Shown one piece after another: positions 1 through 8,411 of a DNA stretch of 45,775 bases. Source of the DNA: Vulcanimicrobiota bacterium. Lineage in GTDB: Bacteria > Vulcanimicrobiota > Vulcanimicrobiia > Vulcanimicrobiales > Vulcanimicrobiaceae. The stretch covers positions 1 to 45,775 of the forward strand of contig DAIDGS010000121.1 of NCBI GenBank assembly GCA_027459845.1, read 5' to 3'. The translations under genes were made by a program, and so were the position numbers. The stretch's first letter is position 1, and each line of letters begins with the position of its first letter. The notes beneath the pieces are model-generated. The model saw only the letters and a program-made list of their open reading frames with translations, was not told the DNA's origin and searched no databases.

Positions 1-119
1 ATCTGCTCGCGCGCCTGCGCCACGATCAACCATGTCGCGAGCATCGCCCCGACCAAAAGTGCCCCAAGTGCGAGCCACGGCCGCTGCACGGATATGCCGG
101 CCCCATTTGCGCGAGCCAT
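1..119 (-). CDS. 5' end of an unknown membrane-anchored protein (partial)
   Basis: Reading the minus strand from the ATG at 117-119 gives about 39 codons that stay open to the window edge. The peptide starts with a short polar stretch (MARANGAGISVQRP) and continues as one hydrophobic segment (WLALGALLVGAMLATWLIVA) followed by QAREQ. That looks like an N-terminal membrane anchor or uncleaved signal with the rest of the protein outside the window. No domain can be named. The gene is divergent from the ArsB-like gene at 247 and shares its AT-richer intergenic region. Existence of the gene is inferred from the anchor-like translation alone. Confidence 0.45.
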   Translation of the reverse strand, partial: MARANGAGISVQRPWLALGALLVGAMLATWLIVAQAREQ

Positions 120-158
120 TGCCAGGCACGACGTTCGCCTCGCTGCGCGGCGGCTACT

Positions 159-246
159 CCGGTGGCGGTCATCCACCGGCTATTAGCATCACCAAATCAA
201 TGTTTGTGGTCATTACCGTTATGTACACCCCGGAGTAACCGGCGCG
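159..246. promoter_or_regulatory. Divergent intergenic region with a perfect inverted repeat
   Basis: This region lies between the partial minus gene and the ArsB-like gene. It holds a perfect 7-bp inverted repeat, CCGGTGG (159-165) and CCACCGG (173-179) around a 7-nt loop. This is followed by an AT-rich stretch (181-232) that stands out from the GC-rich surroundings and contains an imperfect dyad around TTTGTGGTCATTA. I cannot assign convincing -35/-10 boxes. It is the natural place for divergent promoters and possibly an operator. Confidence 0.3.
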
Positions 247-1506
247 GTGCGAACCGAACCCAACCCTCTTCCGATGCAGGCGATACTCTCGTGGGCGGTC
301 GCACTCGTGGTGGTCGCGGGGATGCTCGTGCGGCCATGGCGGACGCGCGAATGGATGTGGGCGGTCGGCGGCGGGCTGCTGTTGGTTGGGGCGCGCGCCG
401 TGACGCCGCTCCAAGCCTGGCACGCGGTCGCGCGCGGCGGCAGCGTCTACGCCTTCCTGATCGGGATTTTAGGGTTGGCGGCGGCGGCGCGCCATGCCGG
501 GCTCTTCGAGCGGCTGGCGACGATCGCGTCGCGGGCGGCGCGCGGCTCCCGACGCCGGCTCTTCGCGCTGGTCTTTGCGGCCGGCGTCCTGGTCACCGCG
601 GCGCTCTCCAACGATACCGCCGCGGTGGTCCTGGCTCCGGCGGTGCTTGCGGTCCTGGCGCCGACCGGGCTGCCGCCGCTGCCCTACCTGCTGGCGTGCG
701 CCTTCGTCGCGAACTCGGCCTCGCTGCTCTTCCCGTTCTCGAATCCGGCCAATATCGTGGTGTATGACGGTCGGCTGCCGAGCCTCTGGAGCTGGCTTCA
801 CACCTTCTGGCCGGCCGCCGTCGCGGGGATCGCGGCGACCTTCGCGGTGCTCTATCTGGTCGTCCGCCGCGATCTGAGCGGTCCGCGCTTCGCGATCGCG
901 CAACCCCACCCACCGATGACCCGGCGTAGTTGGGTCGCGCTCGGCGCCGTCGTCGGCGTCGTGGCAGCGATGTTGGTGGCGACCGCGCTGCGCGGCGCCC
1001 TCGGACCGGTCACCTTGGTGGCCGCGCTCGTGGCGTGCGCGCTCGTGACCCTGACCGACCGGCCGGCCGGGCTCGCGATCGCGCGCGGCATTTCGTGGCA
1101 GGTCATCCCGCTCGTCGCCGGGCTCTTCGTCGTGGTCGATGCGCTCGGCCACGCCGGGGCGCTCGCGCGCGCACACGCCGCGCTCGCCCTAGCCGCCCAC
1201 CTGGGCTGGCCGCTCGGACCCGTTGCCGCCGTGGCCGGCGTCGCGCTGGCCGCCAACCTGTTCAACAATCTGCCGGTTGCGCTCGCCGCCGGCTACGGCG
1301 GCCACGTCGCGCCGCACCTACTGGCGACGGCGTTGGTCGGGATCGATCTCGGGCCCAACCTCTCGGTGACCGGCTCGCTCTCGACGCTCCTCTGGCTGAT
1401 CGTGCTGCGCAGCGAAGGTGTCGCGATCAGTGCGCGCACCTTCGCACGGGTCGGTTGGCTGGTCGCGCTGCCGGCACTTCTTCTCGCTGCGGTGCTGGTA
1501 CGCTAG
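247..1506 (+). CDS. ArsB/SLC13-type anion transporter (ArsB-like permease)
   Basis: A 419-residue integral membrane protein, close to the usual 420-430 residues of ArsB permeases, with about ten to twelve hydrophobic segments. Family hallmarks are visible: the first re-entrant signature SNDTAAVVLAPAVL (about residues 121-134), the SNPANIVV element (about 165-172), and their second-half counterparts NLFNNLPVAL and GPNLSVTGSLSTLLW near residues 340-385. Family members move arsenite/antimonite or other anions across the inner membrane. No arsR, arsC or arsA lies nearby, so the substrate is not established. The GTG start at 247 has GGAG about 11 nt upstream; an ATG at residue 10 is an alternative. 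The stop overlaps the stop of the convergent TonB receptor by 4 nt. Confidence 0.85.
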   Translation: MRTEPNPLPMQAILSWAVALVVVAGMLVRPWRTREWMWAVGGGLLLVGARAVTPLQAWHAVARGGSVYAFLIGILGLAAAARHAGLFERLATIASRAARGSRRRLFALVFAAGVLVTAALSNDTAAVVLAPAVLAVLAPTGLPPLPYLLACAFVANSASLLFPFSNPANIVVYDGRLPSLWSWLHTFWPAAVAGIAATFAVLYLVVRRDLSGPRFAIAQPHPPMTRRSWVALGAVVGVVAAMLVATALRGALGPVTLVAALVACALVTLTDRPAGLAIARGISWQVIPLVAGLFVVVDALGHAGALARAHAALALAAHLGWPLGPVAAVAGVALAANLFNNLPVALAAGYGGHVAPHLLATALVGIDLGPNLSVTGSLSTLLWLIVLRSEGVAISARTFARVGWLVALPALLLAAVLVR

Positions 1507-4500
1507 AGCTTTATCGTCAGCGATCCGGTCACTTGCAGCGGCACGACGGTTCCCAGAAAGCCGGTGTTGTTGCCGTTGAACCAAAACGAGTACGGGTACT
1601 GCAACTGCGGCGGCGGCACCGCCGAGTTGGAGTTGGGGTAGAAGTTCCCGGCGGCGTAGAGGAAGTTGGTCGGCAGCGATCCGTACGCGCAGACGTTCGG
1701 ATTATCCCAGGCATACCCACGCTGACCGCAGACGTCGAGCAGATTGATCAGCCCCAGGTGCGCGCTCACGCGCGGCGTCAACTCGTAGTTGAAGGCCAGA
1801 CTCATCTGCAACTGCCAGGGTTGCTTGAAGGCACCCAGGTTGTCGAACGTGCCGGTGAACTTATCCGGAATGAAGAGCGGCAAGCCGCCGAAGTTGTCGC
1901 ACGATGCCGGGTCGGCCGCAGTGCCGTGACCGGCCGTCCAACTGGCCGGCGGCGCGTAGCATGAGTTGGGGAAGTACCCCGGCCACTGCGTCGGCGAACC
2001 GTATTCGGCTCCGGAGTTGAAGCTCCACGAATCGGTGACGCTGAAACGCCGGTGCTTGTAGTTGAGGATCAGACTCGCAACGTACGGCACGGCATAGCCG
2101 TTGGCTGCGGCCGACGGTCCGGGGATGACGTCGTAGGTCGGATACCACGCGCGGTCCGACATCAGGTTTTGGTACGGTTGATCGTAGTAGGGGTTGGCGA
2201 CGACCCCGGGCGCCGCGCAATCGAACGTCCCGGCGCCACCGCTGGATTCATAGGCATAGCACGGGTATCCGCCATGCCCTTTGAGAAACGAGTCGTACTG
2301 CGTGATGTAGCCGTTGAGCTGATCGATCACGTTTTGGGTGGTTCCACTGAAGTTCTGGTAGCGGATTTGGCTATGGGTGTAGGTAAACGCAAGCTGCCCG
2401 CTCAAGCCGTCGCGGTTGAAGTCGCCCTTCTGCAGTGCCAGTTCGACGCCGCTGGTCTGCTGATTGCCGACGTTGAGCCCGGACTCCAAGCCGCCTTGAG
2501 GATCGATGTAGAAGTTCTGCAACTGATCCCGCGTGGCGCGGAAGAACGGGCTCAGCTTGAAACTCCAATCGCTCCCCTTGAACCGGTGCTCCCACGAAAG
2601 GTCGTAGTTGTACGACGTGTCCGGCCGGATCTCGTGATCGGGCGAGTTGAAGCCGTAGCCGTAAAAGTGCGTCCCGAGAAACTGTGGAAGGTCCTGCTGG
2701 AGCACGTTGTACTGCACCCACGACGAGTTCGGCGGACGGGCGTAGATGCCGAAGGACCCACGCAGCACGTCGTTCGGATCGAGCGTGTATGTCAGCCCGA
2801 GCCGCGGTTGAAAGCGCGCTACGGTGTACGAACCACCGCTGGTGTTGTACAGGTGCACCGGCGCCGTCGCGATGCCGTTGACGACCGGACAGGGGCCGAT
2901 GCCGTTGTCGGTGCGGTCGATCGGTTTGTTGTCGTTCACCCCGGCGGCGTAGCAATACTCGGCGTTGTAGGCGTTGAACCAGAACTGACGGGCCGGATCG
3001 GTCGGACTCGTCTGACCCAACGCGAACTGAAAGTCCTCGATCCGCAGTCCCAGGTTGACGTTGAGCTTGTCGTTGGGCAGCCACTGGTCGTTGATCGAAT
3101 ACCCGCCGAAGCGCGTGCCGACCTGATTGAGGTAGCCGTTGAACGACGTATTCGTCACCAGCCAGGCGGGGTTGACGCCGGGCGCACAAGCCGGCGGTGC
3201 GGGGGTCACGCTGCAGGAGTAGCTCGGAGCGGGCGTCGGGTTCAGCGGGGTACCCGGGGTCTGATCGTAGCACCCCTCCTGCAACCCGCTGCTGGGATCG
3301 TAGCAGCGACCGTTGCTTCCGACGTAGTTCGTCATCGCCCAGTTCGAGGGAAAGTACGTGACGTCCCAGCGCGACAGATTCGACACCGTGTAGGCACCCG
3401 TGATCGTCAAGAGATGCTGCGCGCTCAACTGGTTTTCATAGGTGACGTTCATGCCGTAGGTGTGGTCCGGAAGCTCGTACGGCAGTTCCCAGCCGTAGAG
3501 CGGCTGTGCGTCCGAGCTTGGGCCGTTGATGAACCAGCCGGAGTACATACCGTAGCCGTAGATGCGGAGAAACGCCGACGCCGAAAACTCGTGTTGGAAC
3601 TGCAACTTCTCGAGCGCCACCGTATTGGCGTTGGTGTCGCGCAGGTTGGTCGGGAGCGTGCTCTGAAAGGCGTGCGGCTGACTGCTGGGATAGAAGTACT
3701 CGCGCAGCGCCGCCGGGTTGTACGGTTGCAGCGAGGGCCCCTGATAGATGTACGAATCGTCCCAAACCGGCGTGCCGTAGAGCACGCTGGCAAGGCCGAC
3801 GCCGACATCCTGAAGCGAACTATAGTACTGATTGCTGTTGTCGCTGGTCATCCAGAGCGCCTGCACGTCGTCGCGCAGTCCGGAGTGCTTCTGTGGGATT
3901 GCGAAGTGAAAGTTGAGGATGTCGTCGCGTAGCGCCTGCGTCGCCAGCGAGAATAGCGTGCCGTTGGTGAAGAGCAGCGGCGAGGGCGCGCCGGTATAGA
4001 CGTACCCGTTCGAGTATGCGGTGCTGCTGCACGAGCTCACCGCGCAGGTGTACCCCGGCACGGCATTGACCGGATAAAAGAACGAGTTCGGGAGACTCGC
4101 GCCGTTGTTGTTGTCGAGGTAGCGAAAGGACTGATTGCTCCCGCCGATCCCGACGTAATAGCTGAACAGACGGTCCGGGGTCGACCCGCCGGCCTCGATC
4201 GAGGCCTGATGGTAAAACGCGGGGTAGCCGATGCCGAGCGCGCCCTGCGCGTACCCGGGGTACGTGCCCGTCTTGATGACCTGATTGACGTAGCCCGAGA
4301 TGCCTTGGGCATCCGAGCTGGCTTGCACGCCGCCGGTGTAGACCTGCACTTCCTGGCTGCCGAGCGACGAGAGCATCGTCTGCGGTGCGTTATCGTAGGC
4401 GCGGTTGACCGGAATGCCGTCGAGTTCGTAGCCGACTTGGTCGATGTCGCCACCGCGAATGTGCACGGTCTGCCACCAGCCGCCCTCGCCGGGATCGATC

Positions 4501-5003
4501 ATCACGCCGGGTACCGACGCAATCGCGCCGTAGGCGTTGTTCAGGCCGCCCGGTCCGATCAAACCCTGCGCCGCGCGCGCCGTCGTCGCGTTGACCGAAT
4601 AGACGTCGCTCGTCGATCCGGGCTTGAGCAACGAGCTCTCGGAGCGCGCCGTCACCTGCGCGATCCGCTTGAGCACGCGTCCCAGCACGACGTTGATCGT
4701 CTGCACCTGATCGGCAAAGACGCTCACGCCCGGCTGCGAGAGTGGGTCGTAACCCGGCTTCTTGAACGACACGGTGTACGTGTCGGGCGCAAGCGAGAGA
4801 AACCGGTAGGTTCCGCTGGCGTCGCTGGTGGTGGTCGCGGCTTGCGACGGCGATACCGCGGTGACGGTCACGCCGCCGATCGGCGCGTGGGTCCGGCTAT
4901 CGACGATCCGTCCGGTAAAGCCGCCGGTCGTCCCGGCGAGGAGCGTCCGCGGAACGGCCAGCGCGATCAAGAGCACCACGACGAACAGGCGCGATCGGAA
5001 CAT
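1503..5003 (-). CDS. TonB-dependent receptor with N-terminal carboxypeptidase-regulatory domain
   Basis: A 1166-residue outer-membrane protein. It has a signal peptide (about 1-23, ending LAG), a carboxypeptidase-regulatory-like beta-sandwich (about 27-110: GRIVDSRTHAPIGGVTVTAV ... SGTYRFLSLAPDTYTV), a plug domain (about 140-250: ASVPGVMID, HIRGGD, ELDGIPVNRAYDN) and a long beta-barrel to the C-terminal LQVTGSLTIKL. Such receptors import large or scarce ligands using TonB energy; the ligand here is unknown. The last residue is Leu, not the more usual Phe. Seven close Cys-X(n)-Cys pairs occur in barrel regions. The ATG at 5003 is preceded by a strong ribosome-binding site (AAGGAGAGG, 7 nt away). 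No TonB, ExbB or ExbD gene is in the window. Confidence 0.9.
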   Translation of the reverse strand: MFRSRLFVVVLLIALAVPRTLLAGTTGGFTGRIVDSRTHAPIGGVTVTAVSPSQAATTTSDASGTYRFLSLAPDTYTVSFKKPGYDPLSQPGVSVFADQVQTINVVLGRVLKRIAQVTARSESSLLKPGSTSDVYSVNATTARAAQGLIGPGGLNNAYGAIASVPGVMIDPGEGGWWQTVHIRGGDIDQVGYELDGIPVNRAYDNAPQTMLSSLGSQEVQVYTGGVQASSDAQGISGYVNQVIKTGTYPGYAQGALGIGYPAFYHQASIEAGGSTPDRLFSYYVGIGGSNQSFRYLDNNNGASLPNSFFYPVNAVPGYTCAVSSCSSTAYSNGYVYTGAPSPLLFTNGTLFSLATQALRDDILNFHFAIPQKHSGLRDDVQALWMTSDNSNQYYSSLQDVGVGLASVLYGTPVWDDSYIYQGPSLQPYNPAALREYFYPSSQPHAFQSTLPTNLRDTNANTVALEKLQFQHEFSASAFLRIYGYGMYSGWFINGPSSDAQPLYGWELPYELPDHTYGMNVTYENQLSAQHLLTITGAYTVSNLSRWDVTYFPSNWAMTNYVGSNGRCYDPSSGLQEGCYDQTPGTPLNPTPAPSYSCSVTPAPPACAPGVNPAWLVTNTSFNGYLNQVGTRFGGYSINDQWLPNDKLNVNLGLRIEDFQFALGQTSPTDPARQFWFNAYNAEYCYAAGVNDNKPIDRTDNGIGPCPVVNGIATAPVHLYNTSGGSYTVARFQPRLGLTYTLDPNDVLRGSFGIYARPPNSSWVQYNVLQQDLPQFLGTHFYGYGFNSPDHEIRPDTSYNYDLSWEHRFKGSDWSFKLSPFFRATRDQLQNFYIDPQGGLESGLNVGNQQTSGVELALQKGDFNRDGLSGQLAFTYTHSQIRYQNFSGTTQNVIDQLNGYITQYDSFLKGHGGYPCYAYESSGGAGTFDCAAPGVVANPYYDQPYQNLMSDRAWYPTYDVIPGPSAAANGYAVPYVASLILNYKHRRFSVTDSWSFNSGAEYGSPTQWPGYFPNSCYAPPASWTAGHGTAADPASCDNFGGLPLFIPDKFTGTFDNLGAFKQPWQLQMSLAFNYELTPRVSAHLGLINLLDVCGQRGYAWDNPNVCAYGSLPTNFLYAAGNFYPNSNSAVPPPQLQYPYSFWFNGNNTGFLGTVVPLQVTGSLTIKL

Positions 5004-5097
5004 CAGACACCTCTCCTTCTGCCACCACGGGCACTGGGGCGCGATTTCTGAGCGTAGCTATCGGCGCCTTGGCTGCTTTGCCCTTCCGGAACGGGAG

Positions 5098-5128
5098 AAA
5101 AAATCGCTCGCCGGGATGGCGAGCGATT
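5098..5128 (-). terminator. Intrinsic terminator of the ldh-hypothetical operon
   Basis: A perfect 11-bp inverted repeat, AATCGCTCGCC (5102-5112) and GGCGAGCGATT (5118-5128), closes a 5-nt loop. It is followed on the minus strand by a run of six T (plus-strand A at 5098-5103). It lies about 30 nt downstream of the stop codon at 5159, so it terminates transcription of the minus operon before the TonB-receptor gene, which must have its own promoter between about 5004 and 5097. I see no clear promoter boxes in that stretch. Confidence 0.9.
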
Positions 5129-5158
5129 CGGTCTGACGTCGCGTGCGCGTGGCGCCGT

Positions 5159-5608
5159 TCAGGCGACGTACGAAACGCTGACGGCGACGCCGGCGGCTTC
5201 GGCGCGCAACAGCACGCCGTAGACCTTGTCGAGCTCTTCTTCGATCGTCGCAATTTCGCGCGCGCTGACCCGGAAGCGCAGTGCATGCGTCCACAGGATG
5301 CGCCGCGCGCTTTCGAACGCGGTGCGCAGCCGCTGCGGGGTCGCCTCTAAGACCGGCGAGTCGAGGTCGTTGGCTGCCGGCACGACCCGCCAACCGCGAC
5401 CCGAGACGAACGGAACCTCCTCGTCGGCTTCGAAGGCGTGCGGAATCGACGCCAGCACGGCGAGCGCTTCGCGGTCGGCGCCATTCAAGATCAGATCGTG
5501 CTCCGCGAGCCGAACGATGTAGCGAAAGAACGCCGGATCGCCGACCGTGTACGCACCGGCAACCGAGGCAACGTTGACGTGAACGCGATCGCTATCGGGC
5601 GAGGTCAA
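5159..5608 (-). CDS. Hypothetical protein, ~149 aa, downstream of the Ldh dehydrogenase
   Basis: The reading frame after the dehydrogenase gene gives a plausible soluble protein (DSDRVHVNVASVAG ... AYTVGDPAFFRYIV ... IATIEEELDKVYGVLLRAEAAGV). The only suitable start is TTG at 5606-5608, 17 nt inside the end of the upstream gene, with GGGAAT just before it; the longer open frame upstream is a shadow of that gene. No domain is recognised. The middle contains acidic and aromatic stretches, and the C-terminal third is probably alpha-helical. It is co-transcribed with the dehydrogenase and ends just before a strong terminator. No function is proposed. Confidence 0.65.
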   Translation of the reverse strand: MTSPDSDRVHVNVASVAGAYTVGDPAFFRYIVRLAEHDLILNGADREALAVLASIPHAFEADEEVPFVSGRGWRVVPAANDLDSPVLEATPQRLRTAFESARRILWTHALRFRVSAREIATIEEELDKVYGVLLRAEAAGVAVSVSYVA

Positions 5609-6683
5609 ACGCGATTCCCAACTCGCCGCCGAGCTTCTGCAGCCCTTCCCAGACCTTGGCGTGCACCGGCACTCCGGTTGCCCGATGATGCGCGGTCTTC
5701 TCGAACTCCGGCTCGCCCGCGACCCAGATCCGATCCTGGCCGGGTGCCTTGAGCGAATCCTTGAAGGAGCGTAGCTCCCGATCCATGTCGGCCTTGAAGG
5801 CCGCGACGTCGCGAAAGCCATCGATCCGGAAGGCGCCGAACCAGTGCGAGATCGCACCTTCGCGCACGTCGGTGACGACCGGGAGATCCGGCCCGTAGGC
5901 TCCCCCGCTTAGCACGCCGCAGAGAATGTCGACCAAGAGACCCAGCCCGTAGCCCTTGTGTCCGCCGCCGTCGGTGCCGAAGCCGCCGAGCGGCAGCAGC
6001 GCGCCGCGCAGGGCGGCATCGGGGTCCTGCGTCATGTAGCCCTGCTCGTCGATCGCCCAACCATCCAGCAGCGGCTTGCCTTTGCGCTTGTAGACCTCGA
6101 GTTTGCCCTTGGGAACCGTGGTCGTCGCAAAGTCGAGCACGAAGTCGGGTTCGTTCCCAGCCGGTATTGCAAAGGCCAGCGGATTCGTTCCGAGCAGCAC
6201 GTCGCGCCCGAAGGTTGCGGTGCCGTACTTGACGGAGTTGGTCGAGGCCATCCCGATCATGTCGTGCGGCAGCGCCATCATCGCGTAGTAGCCGGCGATC
6301 CCGAAGTGGTTGGAGTTGCGGACCGCCCCGAAGGCCGAGCCGTGGGCGCGCGCCTTCTCGATCACCTTCTCCATCGTCATCTTGGCAACCGGATGACCGA
6401 GCCCGTTGTCGGCGTCGTAGAGCACCGTCGTGGCGGTCTCGCGCACGATCCGGTACTCCGGCTTCGGCCTCAAGTGGCCGCTGCGAATACGTCCCACGTA
6501 GTACGATTCCAGACGCGCGACGCCGTGCGACTCGATGCCGCGCAGGTCGGCAGCCACCAGCACGTCGGCCACGACCGCCGCCTGCTCGGGCGCGACCCCG
6601 CAACGCTCCAGGACTGCGGCAACGAACGCCTTGAGCTTCGGTTCGGTCGAAAGCTGGTATTCAGCCACGGCGGCTTCACTCAC
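5592..6683 (-). CDS. Ldh-family (malate/L-lactate/ureidoglycolate-type) NAD(P)-dependent dehydrogenase
   Basis: 363 residues, the normal size for this family, which is unrelated to classical lactate dehydrogenase. Typical elements are present in order: ESHGVARLESYY (about 53-64), GLGHPVAKMTMEKVIEKA (about 94-111), VRNSNHFGIAGYYAMMA with the catalytic His (about 120-136), LGTNPLAFAIPA and DFATTTVPKGK. Family members oxidise 2-hydroxyacids such as malate, lactate, ureidoglycolate or sulfolactate with NAD(P); the exact substrate cannot be read from the sequence. The GTG start at 6681-6683 has GGAGG about 10 nt upstream. The gene is divergent from glcF, 56 nt away, which suggests related 2-hydroxyacid metabolism. 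Confidence 0.9.
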   Translation of the reverse strand: MSEAAVAEYQLSTEPKLKAFVAAVLERCGVAPEQAAVVADVLVAADLRGIESHGVARLESYYVGRIRSGHLRPKPEYRIVRETATTVLYDADNGLGHPVAKMTMEKVIEKARAHGSAFGAVRNSNHFGIAGYYAMMALPHDMIGMASTNSVKYGTATFGRDVLLGTNPLAFAIPAGNEPDFVLDFATTTVPKGKLEVYKRKGKPLLDGWAIDEQGYMTQDPDAALRGALLPLGGFGTDGGGHKGYGLGLLVDILCGVLSGGAYGPDLPVVTDVREGAISHWFGAFRIDGFRDVAAFKADMDRELRSFKDSLKAPGQDRIWVAGEPEFEKTAHHRATGVPVHAKVWEGLQKLGGELGIAFDLAR

Positions 6684-6739
6684 GAAATCATGACCTCCAG
6701 TTGTTGGTAATGCGTATTCGAGCGGGGGAAGAGACGCTC

Positions 6740-8086
6740 ATGCAGCGCGAAGGCACGACGATGGACGCGCCCATCTCGCTCGGCTTCACCGATCCCGACG
6801 TTCCTCCGGCCGGCGTCTACGATCGGTGCATTCGGTGCGGACTCTGCCTGCCGAGCTGCCCGACGTACCTGGAAACTATGACAGAAACGTCCAGTCCACG
6901 CGGCCGGATTAGTCTGATCAAAGCCGTCGGCGAGGGTCGCCTCGACCTCCTCGCGGAGGGCTTCCAGGCGCAGATGAGCGAGTGCCTCGACTGTCGCGCC
7001 TGCGAGGCGGCCTGCCCGTCGGGCGTACGCTACGGCGAACTCATCGAGGGCGCCCGCGCGCAGATCGCGCGCGCGCTCGCGCCGCGCCGCTCGCTCCTCC
7101 AGCGCACCGTGCGGGGCTTCCTCGTGCGCCGGCTCTTTGCCGGGCGCGGTTGGCTCGCACTCGCCGCCGCGCTCGTGCGCTTCGCACAGCGCACCCGGTT
7201 GGACCGGCTGGCAGCCGTCTTCGGATTGGGCCGCGCGATCGCGCTGGCGCCGACGCTCGACGCACCCCCGTTCCGCCCGTTCGCGCGCCGCGATCCCGCG
7301 ACGCCGGCGCAGGGCCTTGCGCTCCTCCACCTCGGCTGTGTGATGCCGCTCGCCTTCCCTCGCGTCCACGCGGCCACCGTGCGCATGCTCGGCCGGGCCC
7401 GCTTGGCGGTCGTGGCGCCGCCCGATCAAGGCTGCTGCGGCGCGATTGCGGTGCACGCGGGCGATCCCACGTTCGCACGGTCCCTCGCCAAACGTAACAT
7501 CGTGGCCTTCGAACGCTCCGGTGCCGACGTCTATGTCGTCAACGCGGCCGGCTGCGGTGCCGCCCTCAAGGAGTACGGGCATCTCTTGGCCGAGGATCCC
7601 GCGTGGCGCGAGCGCGCGCAGCGCTTTGCCGCGCGCGTACGCGACGTCACCGAGGTTCTCGACGCAGTGGAGCTCGATCCCCGCATCGGCCCATTGCCAC
7701 TGCGCGCCACCTATCAGGACCCCTGCCACTTGGCGCACGCCCAACGCGTCGTCGCCGCGCCGCGCCGCCTGCTGGCGCGAATTCCGGAACTGGAACTGGT
7801 CGAGATGCCCGAAAGCGCGCTCTGCTGCGGAAGTGCCGGCGTCTACAACCTGACGCAGCCGGCGATGGCCGAGCGGTTAGGCCAACGCAAGATCGCCAAC
7901 CTCGCATCCACCGACGCGCGCGTCGTCGTCACCGCGAACCCGGGCTGCGCCCTGCAGCTTGCGGCCGGCCTGCGCCGCGCCGGCATGGCGGTGCAGGTCA
8001 AGCACGTCGTGGAACTGCTCGACGACGCCTATGCCGCCTATTCGGCCCCGCCCGCGCGCGCGGCGGCCGCCGCCTCGCGCGAATGA
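6740..8086 (+). CDS. glcF: Glycolate oxidase iron-sulfur subunit (GlcF-like)
   Basis: 448 residues. The N-terminal part carries two ferredoxin-type 4Fe-4S motifs, CIRCGLCLPSCP and CLDCRACEAACP. The rest contains the two CCG-type cysteine-rich domains of the GlcF/heterodisulfide-reductase family (CVMP ... CCGAI and DPCHLAH ... CCGSAG). In a glycolate oxidase complex this subunit passes electrons from the flavin subunits GlcD/GlcE to the respiratory chain. No glcD or glcE is adjacent, so the partner must be elsewhere or different. ATG 6740 is chosen because GGGGGAAGAG precedes it; in-frame TTG 6701 and ATG 6710 lack such a site. The 3' end overlaps the convergent STAS gene by 49 nt. Confidence 0.88.
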   Translation: MQREGTTMDAPISLGFTDPDVPPAGVYDRCIRCGLCLPSCPTYLETMTETSSPRGRISLIKAVGEGRLDLLAEGFQAQMSECLDCRACEAACPSGVRYGELIEGARAQIARALAPRRSLLQRTVRGFLVRRLFAGRGWLALAAALVRFAQRTRLDRLAAVFGLGRAIALAPTLDAPPFRPFARRDPATPAQGLALLHLGCVMPLAFPRVHAATVRMLGRARLAVVAPPDQGCCGAIAVHAGDPTFARSLAKRNIVAFERSGADVYVVNAAGCGAALKEYGHLLAEDPAWRERAQRFAARVRDVTEVLDAVELDPRIGPLPLRATYQDPCHLAHAQRVVAAPRRLLARIPELELVEMPESALCCGSAGVYNLTQPAMAERLGQRKIANLASTDARVVVTANPGCALQLAAGLRRAGMAVQVKHVVELLDDAYAAYSAPPARAAAAASRE

Positions 8087-8397
8087 TGCACCGTGAAGAC
8101 GCGCACCAACCCGGTGATCGCGAGCAACCGCGAAATCGGCCCCTCCGGGACGATCAGGTGTAGCGGTTCCCCACGCTCGATGGCGCGACGATTTGCGCCG
8201 ATCAACGCACCCAGACCGGTCGAGTCGATGAAGTCCACCGCGCTTAAATCGATCGTGATCGCACCCATGGCCGCAGCCGCGTCCAGACGCGCACGCAGCG
8301 ACGGCGCCGTCGCGATATCGAGCGTGCCGCGCAGCACGTAGGTGGTGCCGCCGCCCGCGTCGTCGATCCGGTCGATGGTCAGCTCGTCTTGAGACAT
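8038..8397 (-). CDS. STAS-domain protein (anti-anti-sigma factor type)
   Basis: A single 119-residue STAS domain. The sequence LRGTLDIATAPSLRARL is followed by ITIDLSAVDFIDSTGLGALI, in which the Ser of DST is the position phosphorylated by anti-sigma kinases in SpoIIAA/RsbV proteins. Such proteins release sigma factors from their anti-sigma factors. No RsbW-type kinase is next to it. The sigma factor at 29242 is one conceivable but unproven target in this window. The ATG at 8395-8397 has a good site (GGAGGGG) upstream. The last 49 nt overlap the convergent glcF gene, so both proteins share an antisense C-terminal coding stretch. Confidence 0.9.
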   Translation of the reverse strand: MSQDELTIDRIDDAGGGTTYVLRGTLDIATAPSLRARLDAAAAMGAITIDLSAVDFIDSTGLGALIGANRRAIERGEPLHLIVPEGPISRLLAITGLVRVFTVHHSREAAAAARAGGAE

Positions 8398-8411
8398 CCC
8401 TATCCCCTCCT

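Noticed and set aside
32-238. A 68-codon plus-strand frame at the left edge
   Set aside because: Translation is Arg/Pro-rich without features, and the minus strand encodes a convincing membrane anchor there.
2052-3932. A 626-codon open frame antisense to the TonB receptor gene
   Set aside because: It mirrors the codon periodicity of a GC-rich gene, contains no recognisable domain and is Val/Arg-rich in the manner of shadow frames. The receptor has signal peptide, plug and barrel.
5050-5070. A GCCGATAG element upstream of the TonB receptor resembling a FliA -10
   Set aside because: No -35 partner at the right spacing (nearest AAAG element is only 7 nt away), so it was not called.
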